Shown: in pieces, positions 33,937 through 42,620 of the stretch
How the letters are laid out: each line of letters starts with the position of its first letter
Numbering within the stretch: the stretch's first letter is position 1
The notes under the pieces: generated by a model
Database searches by the model: none
Seen by the model: only the letters and a program-made list of their open reading frames with translations
What the model was told of the DNA's origin: nothing
Origin: Saccharopolyspora phatthalungensis
GTDB taxonomy: Bacteria; Actinomycetota; Actinomycetes; Mycobacteriales; Pseudonocardiaceae
Direction of reading: 5' to 3'
Assembly: GCF_014203395.1 (NCBI RefSeq)
Contig: NZ_JACHIW010000001.1
Span: forward strand, 4,137,501-4,201,500
DNA: 64,000 bases
Translations under genes and position numbers: made by a program

Positions 33937-34821
33937 GTGGACGACATTTCGTTCGTGTGGTTGGAGATCACCGGGAAATGCCAGATCGAGTGTGTGCACT
34001 GTTATGCGGAGTCTGGCCCCGCTGGTAATCACGGGGCGATGCGTGAGGCGGACTGGAGGCGGGTGATCGACCAGGCGGCAGAGCTCGGAGCCGGGATGGT
34101 GCAGTACATCGGTGGTGAGCCGACGCTGCACCCGTCGTTGCCCGCGTTGATCGAGCACGCCCGGCACCGCGACGTCGAGGTTGAGGTGTTCTCGAACTTG
34201 GTGCACGTCAAGCCGGAGTTGTGGGATGTGCTTTCGCAGCCCGGGGTGAGGCTGGCGACCTCGTATTACTCCACCGACCCCGGCGAGCATGGCGCGATCA
34301 CCCGCCGTCGGACCTACGAGCGAACCAAGGCCAACATCGCCGAGGCGGTGCGCCGCTCGATCCCGCTGCGGGCCGGGGTGGTCGACCTGTGGGACGGGCA
34401 ACGCAGTGACCAGGCCGTGAATGAGCTTCGCGAGCTCGGGGTGACCGAGATCGGCACCGATCGCCTGCGGCAAGTCGGCCGCGGGGTGCGCACCGGACAA
34501 GCCGGACTGGATCAGTTGTGTGGGCACTGCGGCAACGGGAAGATCGCAGTTTCGCCGACCGGTGACGTGTGGCCGTGTGTGTTCTCCCGATGGCTGTCAG
34601 TGGGCAACGTGCGGGACCGTGCACTCGCCGAGATTCTGTCCGGCCCACAGATGGCCAAGGTGGGTGCGAGACTGGGCACCCACTTCATCGAAGGGGGCAG
34701 GTCGCCGTGCGATCCTCAGTGCGGGCCGAACTGCAGCCCGGCCTGCAACCCGTCATGCTGGCCGACCGGCGCCGGGCCATGCGGCCCGAACGGCGGGTGC
34801 CAACCGAACTACGACGGCTAG
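33937..34821 (+). CDS. Radical SAM protein with SPASM-like domain and CxP cysteine tail
   Basis: GTG 33937 has GGAGG six bases upstream; 294 residues. The SAM cluster motif is Cys15-x3-Cys19-x2-Cys22 (KCQIECVHCYAES). YIGGEPTLHP gives the GGE motif. A SPASM-type region CGHCGNGKIAVSPTGDVWPC binds an auxiliary iron-sulfur cluster. The C-terminus has seven cysteines, each in C-x-P (CDPQCGPNCSPACNPSCWP, then CGP and CQP). It is first in an operon with an ATPase and a kinase-like gene. Radical SAM/SPASM enzymes often modify ribosomal peptides; no precursor is identified. Confidence 0.88.
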   Translation: MDDISFVWLEITGKCQIECVHCYAESGPAGNHGAMREADWRRVIDQAAELGAGMVQYIGGEPTLHPSLPALIEHARHRDVEVEVFSNLVHVKPELWDVLSQPGVRLATSYYSTDPGEHGAITRRRTYERTKANIAEAVRRSIPLRAGVVDLWDGQRSDQAVNELRELGVTEIGTDRLRQVGRGVRTGQAGLDQLCGHCGNGKIAVSPTGDVWPCVFSRWLSVGNVRDRALAEILSGPQMAKVGARLGTHFIEGGRSPCDPQCGPNCSPACNPSCWPTGAGPCGPNGGCQPNYDG

Positions 34822-34828
34822 GAGTCTG

Positions 34829-35575
34829 GTGTTCGTCCGTCGCGCCTACATCAGGGAAGCGAACCGCCCCGGCCGCGCTGAGCGCGGCCGGTGGCCGTTC
34901 ACGGTGCCGTGCGTGGCCGAGCTCGTTGACGAGGGCTTGCGTTTCGAGGTTCCGGTGACGTTCTTCGTCGGTGACAACGGCTCGGGAAAATCCACGCTGG
35001 TCGAAGCGATCGCCGAGGGGTTCCGGCTCGACTCCTACGGCGGCCGGTTGGCTGCGAAGCGGGGCCGTCCGAACGCCACCAAGACCCCGCTCGGCGAGGT
35101 GCTGACGCTGGAAACCACCGCAGCCGGGTCACGGATGCTCGGCGGCCCTCGCTCCCGCAAACAGGGCTTCTTCCTGCGGGCTGAAACGGCGTTCCAGATG
35201 ACCGAGAACCTGGGCGGCGTGCCGGGCTACTGGGAGGACAACACCGCCGCGATGTCGCACGGCGAGGGCTTCCTGACGGTGTTCCGGGAAATGATCAACA
35301 AGCCCGGTTTTTACGTGATGGACGAACCCGAAGCCGCGCTGTCGTTCACCTCGTGTCTGCGTCTGGTGGCGCTCATGCACGAACTCGGCAAGACCGGTGC
35401 ACAGGTCGTGTGCGCGACGCACTCGCCGATCCTGGCCGCCACGCCCGGCGCTGACATCATCGAGGTGGGTGATCGCGGGTTCCGCCGGATCAAGTGGGAT
35501 GAGCTCGAACTCGTCGACCACTGGCGGCGCTATCTGGCCAGCCCGGACAGCTACCTGCGGCACATTATTAGCTGA
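34829..35575 (+). CDS. AAA family ATPase of ABC/RecF-like type
   Basis: GTG 34829 with AGGAG five bases upstream; 248 residues. Walker A is GDNGSGKST (48-56), Walker B GFYVMDEPEAAL, and the switch histidine is in CATHSPIL; the signature-like sequence is SHGEGFLTVF. It is a stand-alone soluble ABC-type ATPase without membrane helices, so probably not a transporter. It starts 7 bp after the radical SAM gene and shares one base with the following kinase-like gene (TGATG). Its job may be regulation or substrate remodelling; unknown. Confidence 0.85.
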   Translation: MFVRRAYIREANRPGRAERGRWPFTVPCVAELVDEGLRFEVPVTFFVGDNGSGKSTLVEAIAEGFRLDSYGGRLAAKRGRPNATKTPLGEVLTLETTAAGSRMLGGPRSRKQGFFLRAETAFQMTENLGGVPGYWEDNTAAMSHGEGFLTVFREMINKPGFYVMDEPEAALSFTSCLRLVALMHELGKTGAQVVCATHSPILAATPGADIIEVGDRGFRRIKWDELELVDHWRRYLASPDSYLRHIIS

Positions 35576-36411
35576 TGAGCCCGACCGCCGCCGAAGTCGC
35601 CGAAGCCGACCGCCAGTTCGCCGCGTGGATGCGCGGCAACCTTGCTCGGGCCGCCGACCACTTCGGGGTGACCGTGACCGACGATCCGGTGTTCGGGTGG
35701 CGGCTGCGGTCGATCGGCGTCCCCGTGTGCAGCTTCGACGGCCGCCGATGGCTGCGGGTGGTCTCCGAGCAAGTCCAATGGGCCGAGGGCGATTGGTGGA
35801 CCGGCAATGCCGATGCGAACGCCATCACCGGCATCCGTAAACCGCGTGTGCTCGACGTCGTCGAGTGGGACATCCCCAAGGTGCGGCGCCAGCGCGCCGA
35901 GCTGATGACCTACGTATCCGGTCGGCGCTGTTCGGACACCGACTCATTGCGGGCCAATGTCGAGCTGTCGGCGGGCTGGTGGGCCGAACTGCGCCGCAGC
36001 CTCGACGTGATCCGCTCAACGCCGACGACGCGGGTGCGTAAGGACGAGACGGCGATCCGCAGGTCGGTGCACGTGCGGTTCGGGCTGTCGATCGAGGTCC
36101 GGACGTGGGAAACCGTGCACGGTGACCTGCACTGGGCGAACCTGCTGCAACCGGACCTGGCCATTCTCGATTGGGAGCACTGGGGGCGCGGGCCGGTCGG
36201 CACCGACGCGGCGTCGCTGTACTGTTACAGCCTGCTCGCACCCCGTACCGCTGCGACCGTGTGGGACACGTTCGCTGACGTGCTCGACACCCCGGCGGGA
36301 ACTACAGCGCTGCTCTACGTCGCCGCCCGATTGCTGCACCGCGTTGAAATGGGCGATCATCCTGAACTCGCGGCGCCGCTTCGGCGCTTGGTGGACGGCC
36401 TCGAAACGTGA
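35575..36411 (+). CDS. Aminoglycoside-phosphotransferase-like kinase
   Basis: A 278-residue protein of the APH/choline-kinase fold. The catalytic loop is HGDLHWANLL (Asp and Asn present) and the Mg-binding DFG equivalent is ILDWEHWGRGP. The N-terminal lobe is diverged but has GWRLRSIGVPVCSFDGRRW. It overlaps the ATPase stop by one base, so the three genes form one translational unit. Substrate unknown; in this context it might phosphorylate a modified peptide or a cofactor-like small molecule. Confidence 0.8.
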   Translation: MSPTAAEVAEADRQFAAWMRGNLARAADHFGVTVTDDPVFGWRLRSIGVPVCSFDGRRWLRVVSEQVQWAEGDWWTGNADANAITGIRKPRVLDVVEWDIPKVRRQRAELMTYVSGRRCSDTDSLRANVELSAGWWAELRRSLDVIRSTPTTRVRKDETAIRRSVHVRFGLSIEVRTWETVHGDLHWANLLQPDLAILDWEHWGRGPVGTDAASLYCYSLLAPRTAATVWDTFADVLDTPAGTTALLYVAARLLHRVEMGDHPELAAPLRRLVDGLET

Positions 36412-36544
36412 TGCCACGATGACGAAAGCGCTCGGCGCCCGGCGAGCCGGCGGGTGACACCGATTTCAATGAGCGTTTTCCATCCTGATCTTTGCAGGTC
36501 AGGTGGGGTGGACGTGGGCGGCGAGGTGTGAGTGGGCCGGTCAG

Positions 36545-36910
36545 AGTCATGATCATCAAGGGTGATCAGCTGACACCGTCCCCCCGGCCCACGGCAGCGT
36601 GATCGCGATCACGGCCGGGGAAAACGAAATAGGGTGGCCCTCGGCGGGTTCGGATGGGTTCGTGACAACACAAAGAAACCTCGCCGGGGGCGCAGCGCGC
36701 ATTATGTACCGGGGCCTGCCGCCGGTCTCCACCCGCACGCCGTCAGCGACGTGATCTCCGGTCTGGCGCAAGGAAATCGGCTCCCGCCGGCGCGAAGCCA
36801 CCCCCGGGCGTGCAGGCGGTCATCGCGCCGGCCGTGCTGCGTCACGCCCGACGCTTGCCGGGCATGGCCGGGGGGGGCGACGCCGTGTCGGGTTCCGCGA
36901 TCGTGGTTGT
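36545..36910 (+). pseudogene. Inverted, decayed 5' part of a second transposase copy
   Basis: This stretch aligns, in inverse orientation, with the upstream flank and N-terminal third of the intact transposase (complement of about 37480-37845): CTGACACCG, CAGCGTGATC, CCCTCGGCGGGTT and GTGACAACACAA occur in both in the same order. The relic frame begins MYRGLPPVS, compared with MYQVRLPLS, and is broken by frameshifts. It abuts the 3' end of the intact gene. The 36412-36544 stretch before it holds nothing I can support. Confidence 0.75.
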
Positions 36911-37850
36911 TCGTCAGCGGGTGATTTCCAGGTTGGTCAGCACCAGCAGTGCTCGCAGCAGGCGGGTGGCGTTGCGGGTGTGCATGCGCAGCCGGGTGAG
37001 GATGCGCCAGTTCTTCAGGTCGGCGAAGGCGTGTTCGCAGGCGGCGCGTTCGCGGGCGAGGAGCTGGTTGGCCTGCTTCTGGGCGTCGGTGATCGGGTGG
37101 CAGCGGGCGGCGCGGCGGCCGGTGATGATGACCGGGTCGTCGGGGTCGTCTTCCAGTCCGGTGAACCCGAGGTCGGCCACGGCGCCCAGGCCGTGCTCGC
37201 GGAGTTTCGTGGTGAGCTTGTTGCGGCGGGAGGTGGTGATCTCCGAGGCCCGGCCGGGTGCGGCCGCGGAGATCCACAGCAGGTTGCCGCAGGCGTCGGT
37301 GAGGGCGAGAAACAGCAGGCCGTGGGCTTTGTGTTTACCGCTGTAGTTTCGTCGGTTGTCACGGCCGCTGCGGCGCTGGGTGCGCACCAGGGTGCCGTCC
37401 AGCAACACCATGTCCGCTCCGGCGCGGGTGGCTTTGGCCGGCACCCGGTCCAGGCGGGGGGCGCAGGCGGCCAGCAGGTCGATGACCTCGGCGACCCACC
37501 TGCTGATCGTGGAGGCCGATACGGCGTTGCCCCCGGCCATATCCAGCAGCCGCTGATCGTGACGCAGCACGGCAAGCACGATGACCGCCTGCCTGCCCGG
37601 AGTGACTTTGCGCCAGCGGGAGCCGATCTTCTTGCAGTGGGCGGTGATCAGCGAGGCGACGGAATCGATCGTGGTCCTCGACAGCGGAAGCCGGACCTGA
37701 TACATAATGGGCTCTGCGCCCTCGGCGGGGCTCGATTGTGTTGTCACGAACCATTCAAACCCGCCGAGGGCGTTCGTCTTCTCTTCCCGCAACATGATCA
37801 TGATCACGCTGCTTCCGAGTCCCCGTCCGGTGTCAGATGATCAACAGAAA
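36911..37850 (-). mobile_element. Insertion sequence, IS5-like DDE type
   Basis: About 0.94 kb holding one intact transposase gene plus its upstream region. The upstream end is estimated from where similarity with the inverted relic (36545-36910) ceases; the exact terminal repeats and target duplication could not be fixed by eye. Confidence 0.6.
36914..37705 (-). CDS. IS5-family-like transposase
   Basis: ATG 37705 starts YQVRLPLSRTTIDSVASLI, the usual beginning of this family; a longer frame reaches 37807. 263 residues: an N-terminal helix-turn-helix region (VSASTISRWVAEVIDLLAAC) and a DDE nuclease with MVLLDGTLVRT, AVADLGFTG and CEHAFADLKNWRIL. The gene appears intact and could be active. 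It lies between the radical SAM operon and the Fpg/Nei gene, facing the relic of a second copy. Confidence 0.88.
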   Translation of the reverse strand: MYQVRLPLSRTTIDSVASLITAHCKKIGSRWRKVTPGRQAVIVLAVLRHDQRLLDMAGGNAVSASTISRWVAEVIDLLAACAPRLDRVPAKATRAGADMVLLDGTLVRTQRRSGRDNRRNYSGKHKAHGLLFLALTDACGNLLWISAAAPGRASEITTSRRNKLTTKLREHGLGAVADLGFTGLEDDPDDPVIITGRRAARCHPITDAQKQANQLLARERAACEHAFADLKNWRILTRLRMHTRNATRLLRALLVLTNLEITR

Positions 37851-37939
37851 CGATCATGCCCTTGACCAGGCCACCCACACCTCCACCACCCGCGTCCACA
37901 CCCCCTGACCAGCCAAGATCAGGATGGAAAAGAACCAAT

Positions 37940-37978
37940 GGAAATCAGCGTGCTTGCGTGCTGATTTCTCTTGAAATC
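37940..37978. repeat. Intergenic palindromic repeat, copy 1
   Basis: GAAATCAGC (37940-37948) pairs with GCTGATTTC (37960-37968), and GATTTC-TCTT-GAAATC follows at 37963-37978. Member of the GATTTC-N4-GAAATC family seen also at 45.8, 48.7 and 51.5 kb. Confidence 0.75.
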
Positions 37979-38036
37979 GCTGGGGACCGGCTGCTGGGGG
38001 CGCGAGTAGGCCGCGCGTTGGGGGGTAGTCAGTGGG

Positions 38037-38837
38037 ATGCCTGAACTACCGGATGTCGAGGGTTTCCGTCGGGTCGCGAAGCAGGCGGCCCATCGACAGG
38101 TGCGCGAGGTGCGGGTGCACGATGCGCAGGTGCTGCGGGGTGTCGGCAGCGAGGCGTTTCAGCGCACTTTGCGGCGCAGGTATTTGGCCGAACCGCGACG
38201 GCATGGCAAGTGGCTGCTGATCGGGACGGCGGGCGCCGCGAACGCTCCGGCTTCGCCGCCAGTAGTGCTGTTGCATTTCGGCATGACTGGCAACCTCCAG
38301 TGGTGCCCTCACGACGCCGAGCTGCACGACCATGACCGGGTTGTCTTCGACTTCGCGGCCGGCGAACTCCGCTACCGGGACATGCGGAAGCTGACCGGCA
38401 TCCACCTCGCGCGCGAACAGGACGAAGTGGACGACCTGCTGGCCGGGCTCGGCCCGGACGCACAGCAGATCGAGGCCGCTGAGTTCGGCGAGCGGCTCAC
38501 CCGCACCCGCCGCCGGCTCAAGCCCGCCCTGATGGATCAGTCGGTCATCGCCGGGCTCGGCAACATCTGCGTCGACGAAATCCTCTGGCGGGCCCGGATT
38601 CATCCGAATCGGTCCACCGCGGACCTGACCGACGACGATCTCGACCGGCTGTACCGGGAGATGCGGGCGATGTTGCGCGAGGCGGTCCGCGTCGGCCGGG
38701 TCCCGGACGGGCCGTCCTGGCTGACCGGGCATCGCGACGAGCCGGACCGGCGGTGCCCGCGGTGCTCGACGGCATTGCGACGCACCAGGATCGGCGGGCG
38801 CAGCACCCTGTGGTGCCCGACCTGCCAACCGGATTGA
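38037..38837 (+). CDS. Fpg/Nei-family DNA glycosylase
   Basis: A 266-residue protein starting PELPDVEGFRRVAKQAA, where the N-terminal Pro and following Glu are the catalytic pair. A helix-two-turn-helix is in GLGNICVDEILWRARIHP, and a C-terminal zinc finger (CPRCSTALRRT, CPTC) closes the protein. It removes oxidised bases from DNA with lyase activity. It resembles the actinobacterial Fpg/Nei branch; I do not choose between MutM and Nei. Confidence 0.93.
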   Translation: MPELPDVEGFRRVAKQAAHRQVREVRVHDAQVLRGVGSEAFQRTLRRRYLAEPRRHGKWLLIGTAGAANAPASPPVVLLHFGMTGNLQWCPHDAELHDHDRVVFDFAAGELRYRDMRKLTGIHLAREQDEVDDLLAGLGPDAQQIEAAEFGERLTRTRRRLKPALMDQSVIAGLGNICVDEILWRARIHPNRSTADLTDDDLDRLYREMRAMLREAVRVGRVPDGPSWLTGHRDEPDRRCPRCSTALRRTRIGGRSTLWCPTCQPD

Positions 38838-39124
38838 GCGGCGACCCCTCATGCCCTTGGCGCATGCATTCATGCATGGATCGTGCGGTAACATGAAATA
38901 ACTTCAGGGGGTCAGGGTCGGAGCGGGGGGTTCCGATCGCGTGGAGCCGGGCCTGCGGGGATGCCGCCCGGCTCCACGCCGCCCCGCCCGGCCCGATTGC
39001 GCACGGCCGTGTGATCGACGTGTCCTAGCACACTGTTTACCGGTTGGTAACCGCTCTTTTTGGCATGATCTGGCCGACGAAGGCCGTGCAGCGGCAGCGC
39101 AGCCGGAAGCGGAAGGATCGTGTC

Positions 39125-39985
39125 GTGACGAAGATCGAACGCCTGGGAGTCATCGGCGGCGGGCAGATGGGCGGCGGTATCGCCGAGGTCAGCGCCCGAG
39201 CCGGCATCGACGTGATCGTCTGCGAGGTCAACAACGACGCGGCCCGGGCGGGGCGCGCCAGGCTGTGGAAGTCGCTCGACCGCGCGGTGCAGAACGGCAA
39301 GCTCACCGAGGCCGACCGCGATGAGACGCAGTCCCGGTTGCACTTCACCACGACGCTCGCCGACTTCGACGACCGGGACATGGTCATCGAGGCGATCGCC
39401 GAGGACGAGGAGCTGAAGGTCAAGCTGTTCGCCGAGCTGGACAAGGTGCTGGCCGCTCCGGATGCGATCCTGGCGTCGAACACCTCCTCCATCCCAATCG
39501 CCAAGCTCGCCAGCGCCACCGAGCGTCCCAACCAGGTGCTCGGCGTGCACTTCTTCAACCCGGTCCCGGTGCTCAAGCTGGTCGAGCTGGTGCCGTCGCT
39601 GCTGACTTCGGCGGAGACGGTGGAGCGGGCCTCGGCGTTTGCCACCGAGCAGCTGGGCAAGGAGACCATCCGGGCCCAGGACCGGTCCGGCTTCATCGTC
39701 AACGCGCTGTTGGTGCCGTACCTGCTCTCGGCGATCCGGATGCTTGAGGGCGGCTTCGCCAGCGCCGAGGACATCGACAAGGGCATGGTGCTGGGCTGCG
39801 CCCACCCGATGGGCCCGCTGCGCCTGTCCGATTTGGTCGGCCTGGACACCCTGAAGGCCATCGCGGATTCGATGTACGCGGAGTACGCCGAACCCACCTA
39901 CGCGGCCCCGCCGCTGCTGCAGCGGATGCTCGACGCGGGACTCAAGGGCAAGAAGTCCGGCAAGGGCTTTTACGACTACGACTGA
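39125..39985 (+). CDS. 3-Hydroxybutyryl-CoA dehydrogenase
   Basis: GTG 39125 is the start that leaves the family's N-terminus TKIERLGVIGGGQMGGGIAE with the NAD-binding GxGxxG. Other motifs are ILASNTSSIPIAKLA, GVHFFNPVPVLKLVELV (catalytic His) and RSGFIVNALLVPYLLSAI; 286 residues, normal. It interconverts acetoacetyl-CoA and 3-hydroxybutyryl-CoA in butyryl/ethylmalonyl or PHB pathways. Monocistronic by context; convergent with the next gene, with only 7 bp between stops. Confidence 0.93.
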   Translation: MTKIERLGVIGGGQMGGGIAEVSARAGIDVIVCEVNNDAARAGRARLWKSLDRAVQNGKLTEADRDETQSRLHFTTTLADFDDRDMVIEAIAEDEELKVKLFAELDKVLAAPDAILASNTSSIPIAKLASATERPNQVLGVHFFNPVPVLKLVELVPSLLTSAETVERASAFATEQLGKETIRAQDRSGFIVNALLVPYLLSAIRMLEGGFASAEDIDKGMVLGCAHPMGPLRLSDLVGLDTLKAIADSMYAEYAEPTYAAPPLLQRMLDAGLKGKKSGKGFYDYD

Positions 39986-39992
39986 TTACTGC

Positions 39993-40826
39993 TCAGGTCT
40001 TCAGCAGCGTTTGGATCTCCTCGACGACCCGGGCCGGGTTGTCCTCCATGAGGAAGTGGCCCGCACCGGCGACCACGGACAGCGCTGCGTTCGGGATGTC
40101 TGCGGCCAGGCGTTCCGCGAAGGTGACCGGTTGCCAGCGGTCTTCGGCTCCCCACACGATTCGGGTCGGTGCGGTCAGGGTTTTCAGCAGTGGCGCCAGG
40201 CGTTGCGTTGGTTCGGAGTTGTAGTGCCGGACCTGGTGTGCGAAGAACGACGCGCGGCCCATCGGTGTCCGGTGCGGGGCCAGGTAGGCGGCCAGGGTCT
40301 CGCCGGACATTCGCGCCGGGTCGGCGACCGTCATCCGCAGTTGGCGGGTCAGCATCGCTTCGAAGTCCGCCTGCGGCATGGCGGCGTAGTCGTCGAGATG
40401 GTCTCGGATGATCTGCCGCCAGGTGCTCGACGGCCACGAGTCGTAGCTGACCGTGTCGATCAGCATCAGGCGGTCGATCCGATCCGGGTGGCGGGTCGCG
40501 AAGATCTGGGCCACCGCGCCGCCGATGTCGTGGGCGATCAGCGTGCAGCGCTGGATTCCACGCTGTGTCAGGGCTTCTGCCAGCAGTCCGGCCTGCGCCG
40601 TAACCGAGGTGTCGCGGTTCGGCGGGCGCTCCGAGGCGCCGTAGCCCAGCAGGTCGTAGGCCAGGACGGCGTGGCCCGCCGCTTCGACGGCCGGGAGCAC
40701 GTTGCGCCAGATGTGGGAATGCGACGGCGTGCCGTGCAGGAACACCAGCGCTTCGCCGGTGCGTCCGGAGGTGTGCCGGTACGCCAGCCGGGCTCCGTCA
40801 ACGATCATGTGCCGGTCCAGGATCAT
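39993..40826 (-). CDS. Alpha/beta hydrolase, haloalkane dehalogenase/epoxide hydrolase-like
   Basis: A 277-residue protein with oxyanion motif VFLHGTPSHSHIW, an aspartate at the nucleophile elbow (LIAHDIGGAVAQ), VWGAEDRWQPV for the acid and GAGHFLMEDNP for the histidine. An Asp nucleophile points to dehalogenases, epoxide hydrolases or fluoroacetate-dehalogenase relatives rather than esterases. It is coupled by ATGA overlap to the dehydrogenase gene upstream, both behind a TetR-controlled promoter. Confidence 0.87.
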   Translation of the reverse strand: MILDRHMIVDGARLAYRHTSGRTGEALVFLHGTPSHSHIWRNVLPAVEAAGHAVLAYDLLGYGASERPPNRDTSVTAQAGLLAEALTQRGIQRCTLIAHDIGGAVAQIFATRHPDRIDRLMLIDTVSYDSWPSSTWRQIIRDHLDDYAAMPQADFEAMLTRQLRMTVADPARMSGETLAAYLAPHRTPMGRASFFAHQVRHYNSEPTQRLAPLLKTLTAPTRIVWGAEDRWQPVTFAERLAADIPNAALSVVAGAGHFLMEDNPARVVEEIQTLLKT

Positions 40827-41869
40827 GCCGGGCCCTCCAGGGTGATGACGATCTTTCCGAAGAACTCCTTGGCGGCGAAGGCTTCCTGTGCTTCTGGTAG
40901 TTCGCGCAGCGGGTAGGTCGCGGCTAGCAACGGCGTCAGCTCGCCGCTGGCGATGTGCCGCCGGAGCTGGCGGAAGTCGTCATGGGTGCCGAATGACGAG
41001 CCGATCAGCTGAAGCTGGCGGAGGTAAACCGTGCGCAGGTCCGTTTCCACCAGCGGACCGGCGATCCCGCCGGCCACGACGTAGCGGCCCAGCGGTCCGA
41101 GCATCCGCAGCAGGGCGGGGAAGCTCGGCCCAGCCACGACGTCGGCGACGACGTCCACCGGGCCCACTTCGGTCCGCACCGCAGCCTCCAGGTCGTTCAC
41201 GCGCCGATCCACCGTCGCGTGCGCGCCCAGGCGCAGCGCGCGCTCCCGCTTGGCGTCGCTGGTGATCGCCACGACGCGCGCCCCGCGCAGCGTTGCGAGC
41301 TGGATCAGCGCCGAGCCGACTCCGCCGGAGGCGCCGGTGACCACCACGGTCTCCCCGTCGCGGACGGCTGCCCGGTTCAGCATCCGCATCGCCGTCGCGT
41401 AGGCGGTCGGGAACGTCGCCAGTTCCGCATCACCGAGCGCGCTGTCGATCGCGTGGGCGTTCTTCGCGGGCACGGTGGTGAACTCGGCGAATCCGCCGTC
41501 GCGCTCGCTGCCCAGGTACTCGGTGTCCACCAGTTCGCGTTCGCCTCCGGTGTAGAGCATCGGGTCGACGATGACCCGCTCGCCCAGCCGCGACTCGGGC
41601 ACCCCCGCGCCGGCCTGATCGATGCGGCCGACCACGTCGGCGCCCTGGATGCGGGGGAACTTCAGCGGCTCCCGCCGCCAGCCCGCGGTGGCCCCGGGGT
41701 CCTCGGGGGAGCCGTACGCGCCTTCGCGGGTCCAGATGTCGGTGTTGTTGATCGCGGCGGCGGCGACCCGGATGCGTACCTCGCCAGGCCCGGCCTGCGG
41801 GTCGGGCACATCCTCCCGGTACTCCAGCTTCTCTGGCCCGCCGAAGCCGGTGAGTACTACTGCACGCAT
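40823..41869 (-). CDS. Zinc-type (quinone-like) alcohol dehydrogenase family protein
   Basis: A 348-residue MDR oxidoreductase: RAVVLTGFGGPEKLEYRE start, INNTDIWTREGAYG, QGADVVGRIDQAGAGV and a nucleotide-binding VVVTGASGGVGSALIQLA. No catalytic-zinc cysteine pattern is seen, so it is more like quinone oxidoreductases. It is transcribed divergently from tetR, with the shared region containing two inverted operators. It is first of two overlapping genes. Confidence 0.9.
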   Translation of the reverse strand: MRAVVLTGFGGPEKLEYREDVPDPQAGPGEVRIRVAAAAINNTDIWTREGAYGSPEDPGATAGWRREPLKFPRIQGADVVGRIDQAGAGVPESRLGERVIVDPMLYTGGERELVDTEYLGSERDGGFAEFTTVPAKNAHAIDSALGDAELATFPTAYATAMRMLNRAAVRDGETVVVTGASGGVGSALIQLATLRGARVVAITSDAKRERALRLGAHATVDRRVNDLEAAVRTEVGPVDVVADVVAGPSFPALLRMLGPLGRYVVAGGIAGPLVETDLRTVYLRQLQLIGSSFGTHDDFRQLRRHIASGELTPLLAATYPLRELPEAQEAFAAKEFFGKIVITLEGPA

Positions 41870-41910
41870 GGAAACCCTCCGTTTTGGCTCTTGGTCCCGC
41901 TCGACTGAGG

Positions 41911-41924
41911 TATACCGACCGGTG
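41911..41924. promoter_or_regulatory. Candidate TetR operator, left copy
   Basis: TATACCGACCGGTG; its exact reverse complement occurs at 41965-41978. It lies in front of the minus-strand oxidoreductase gene. Confidence 0.65.
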
Positions 41925-41964
41925 TGGTTACCAACGGAACCAGCCATGTGGGCCGATGTCAACC

Positions 41965-41978
41965 CACCGGTCGGTATA
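41965..41978. promoter_or_regulatory. Candidate TetR operator, right copy
   Basis: CACCGGTCGGTATA, the exact inverse of 41911-41924, 40 bp away and 8 bp before the tetR start; ideal for repressing both divergent promoters. Confidence 0.65.
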
Positions 41979-41986
41979 GTCGAGGC

Positions 41987-42559
41987 GTGGAACGTGCTGC
42001 GGAGTTGTTGGAAAGGCTGACGCCGGCAGGTCGGCGAGTGCTCGATGTGGCGGCCGACCTGTTCTACCGGCAGGGCATCCACGCCGTCGGTGTCGAGGCG
42101 ATCGCCGTCGAGGCCGGGGTCACCAAGAAGACCCTGTACGCGTGTTTTGGCTCGAAGGACCAACTCGTCACCGCGTACCTGGTCGAACGGGACCGGCGCT
42201 GGCGCGCCTGGCTGGAGCGGTGGATCGCCGAGCACGCGACCTCGGCGCGGGAGAAGCTGCTGGCGGTCTTCGACGCCCTCGAAGCGTGGATGGACCGCGA
42301 AGACTTCCGGGGCTGCGGGTTCGTCAACGCCTTGGCGGAGACACCGGAGCCGGGGAATCCGTCTCGTGCCGTGATCATCGGCCAGAAGCGGTGGATGCGC
42401 GAATACCTCAAGAATCTGGCCACGGAAGCGGGAGTCGCCGATCCGGCGGACTTCGCCGACAGCGCACTGCTGCTCTTCGAGGGCGCAACGGTGGCGGCCT
42501 CGGCCGACATTGCCGGAGCGGTGCGGCAAGCGCGCAAGACCGCCGCCCGGCTGCTCTAG
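41987..42559 (+). CDS. TetR-family repressor
   Basis: GTG 41987 is preferred because the operator repeat ends just before it; 190 residues. Helix-turn-helix: ADLFYRQGIHAVGVEAIAVE followed by GVTKKTLYACFGSKDQLV, typical TetR. The C-terminal domain (CGFVNALAETPEPGN) would bind an inducer, perhaps the substrate of the neighbouring oxidoreductase/hydrolase pair. Confidence 0.92.
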   Translation: MERAAELLERLTPAGRRVLDVAADLFYRQGIHAVGVEAIAVEAGVTKKTLYACFGSKDQLVTAYLVERDRRWRAWLERWIAEHATSAREKLLAVFDALEAWMDREDFRGCGFVNALAETPEPGNPSRAVIIGQKRWMREYLKNLATEAGVADPADFADSALLLFEGATVAASADIAGAVRQARKTAARLL

Positions 42560-42620
42560 AGAGCATTTCAAAGGTGGTTTGCGTAGCCTCTTTTCTCACG
42601 CGGCCAGACCCCAGGCTTGA

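Noticed and set aside
40011..40916. Plus-strand 301-codon frame over the hydrolase gene
   Set aside because: Antisense shadow; the minus-strand hydrolase has full catalytic motifs and is coupled to its neighbour.
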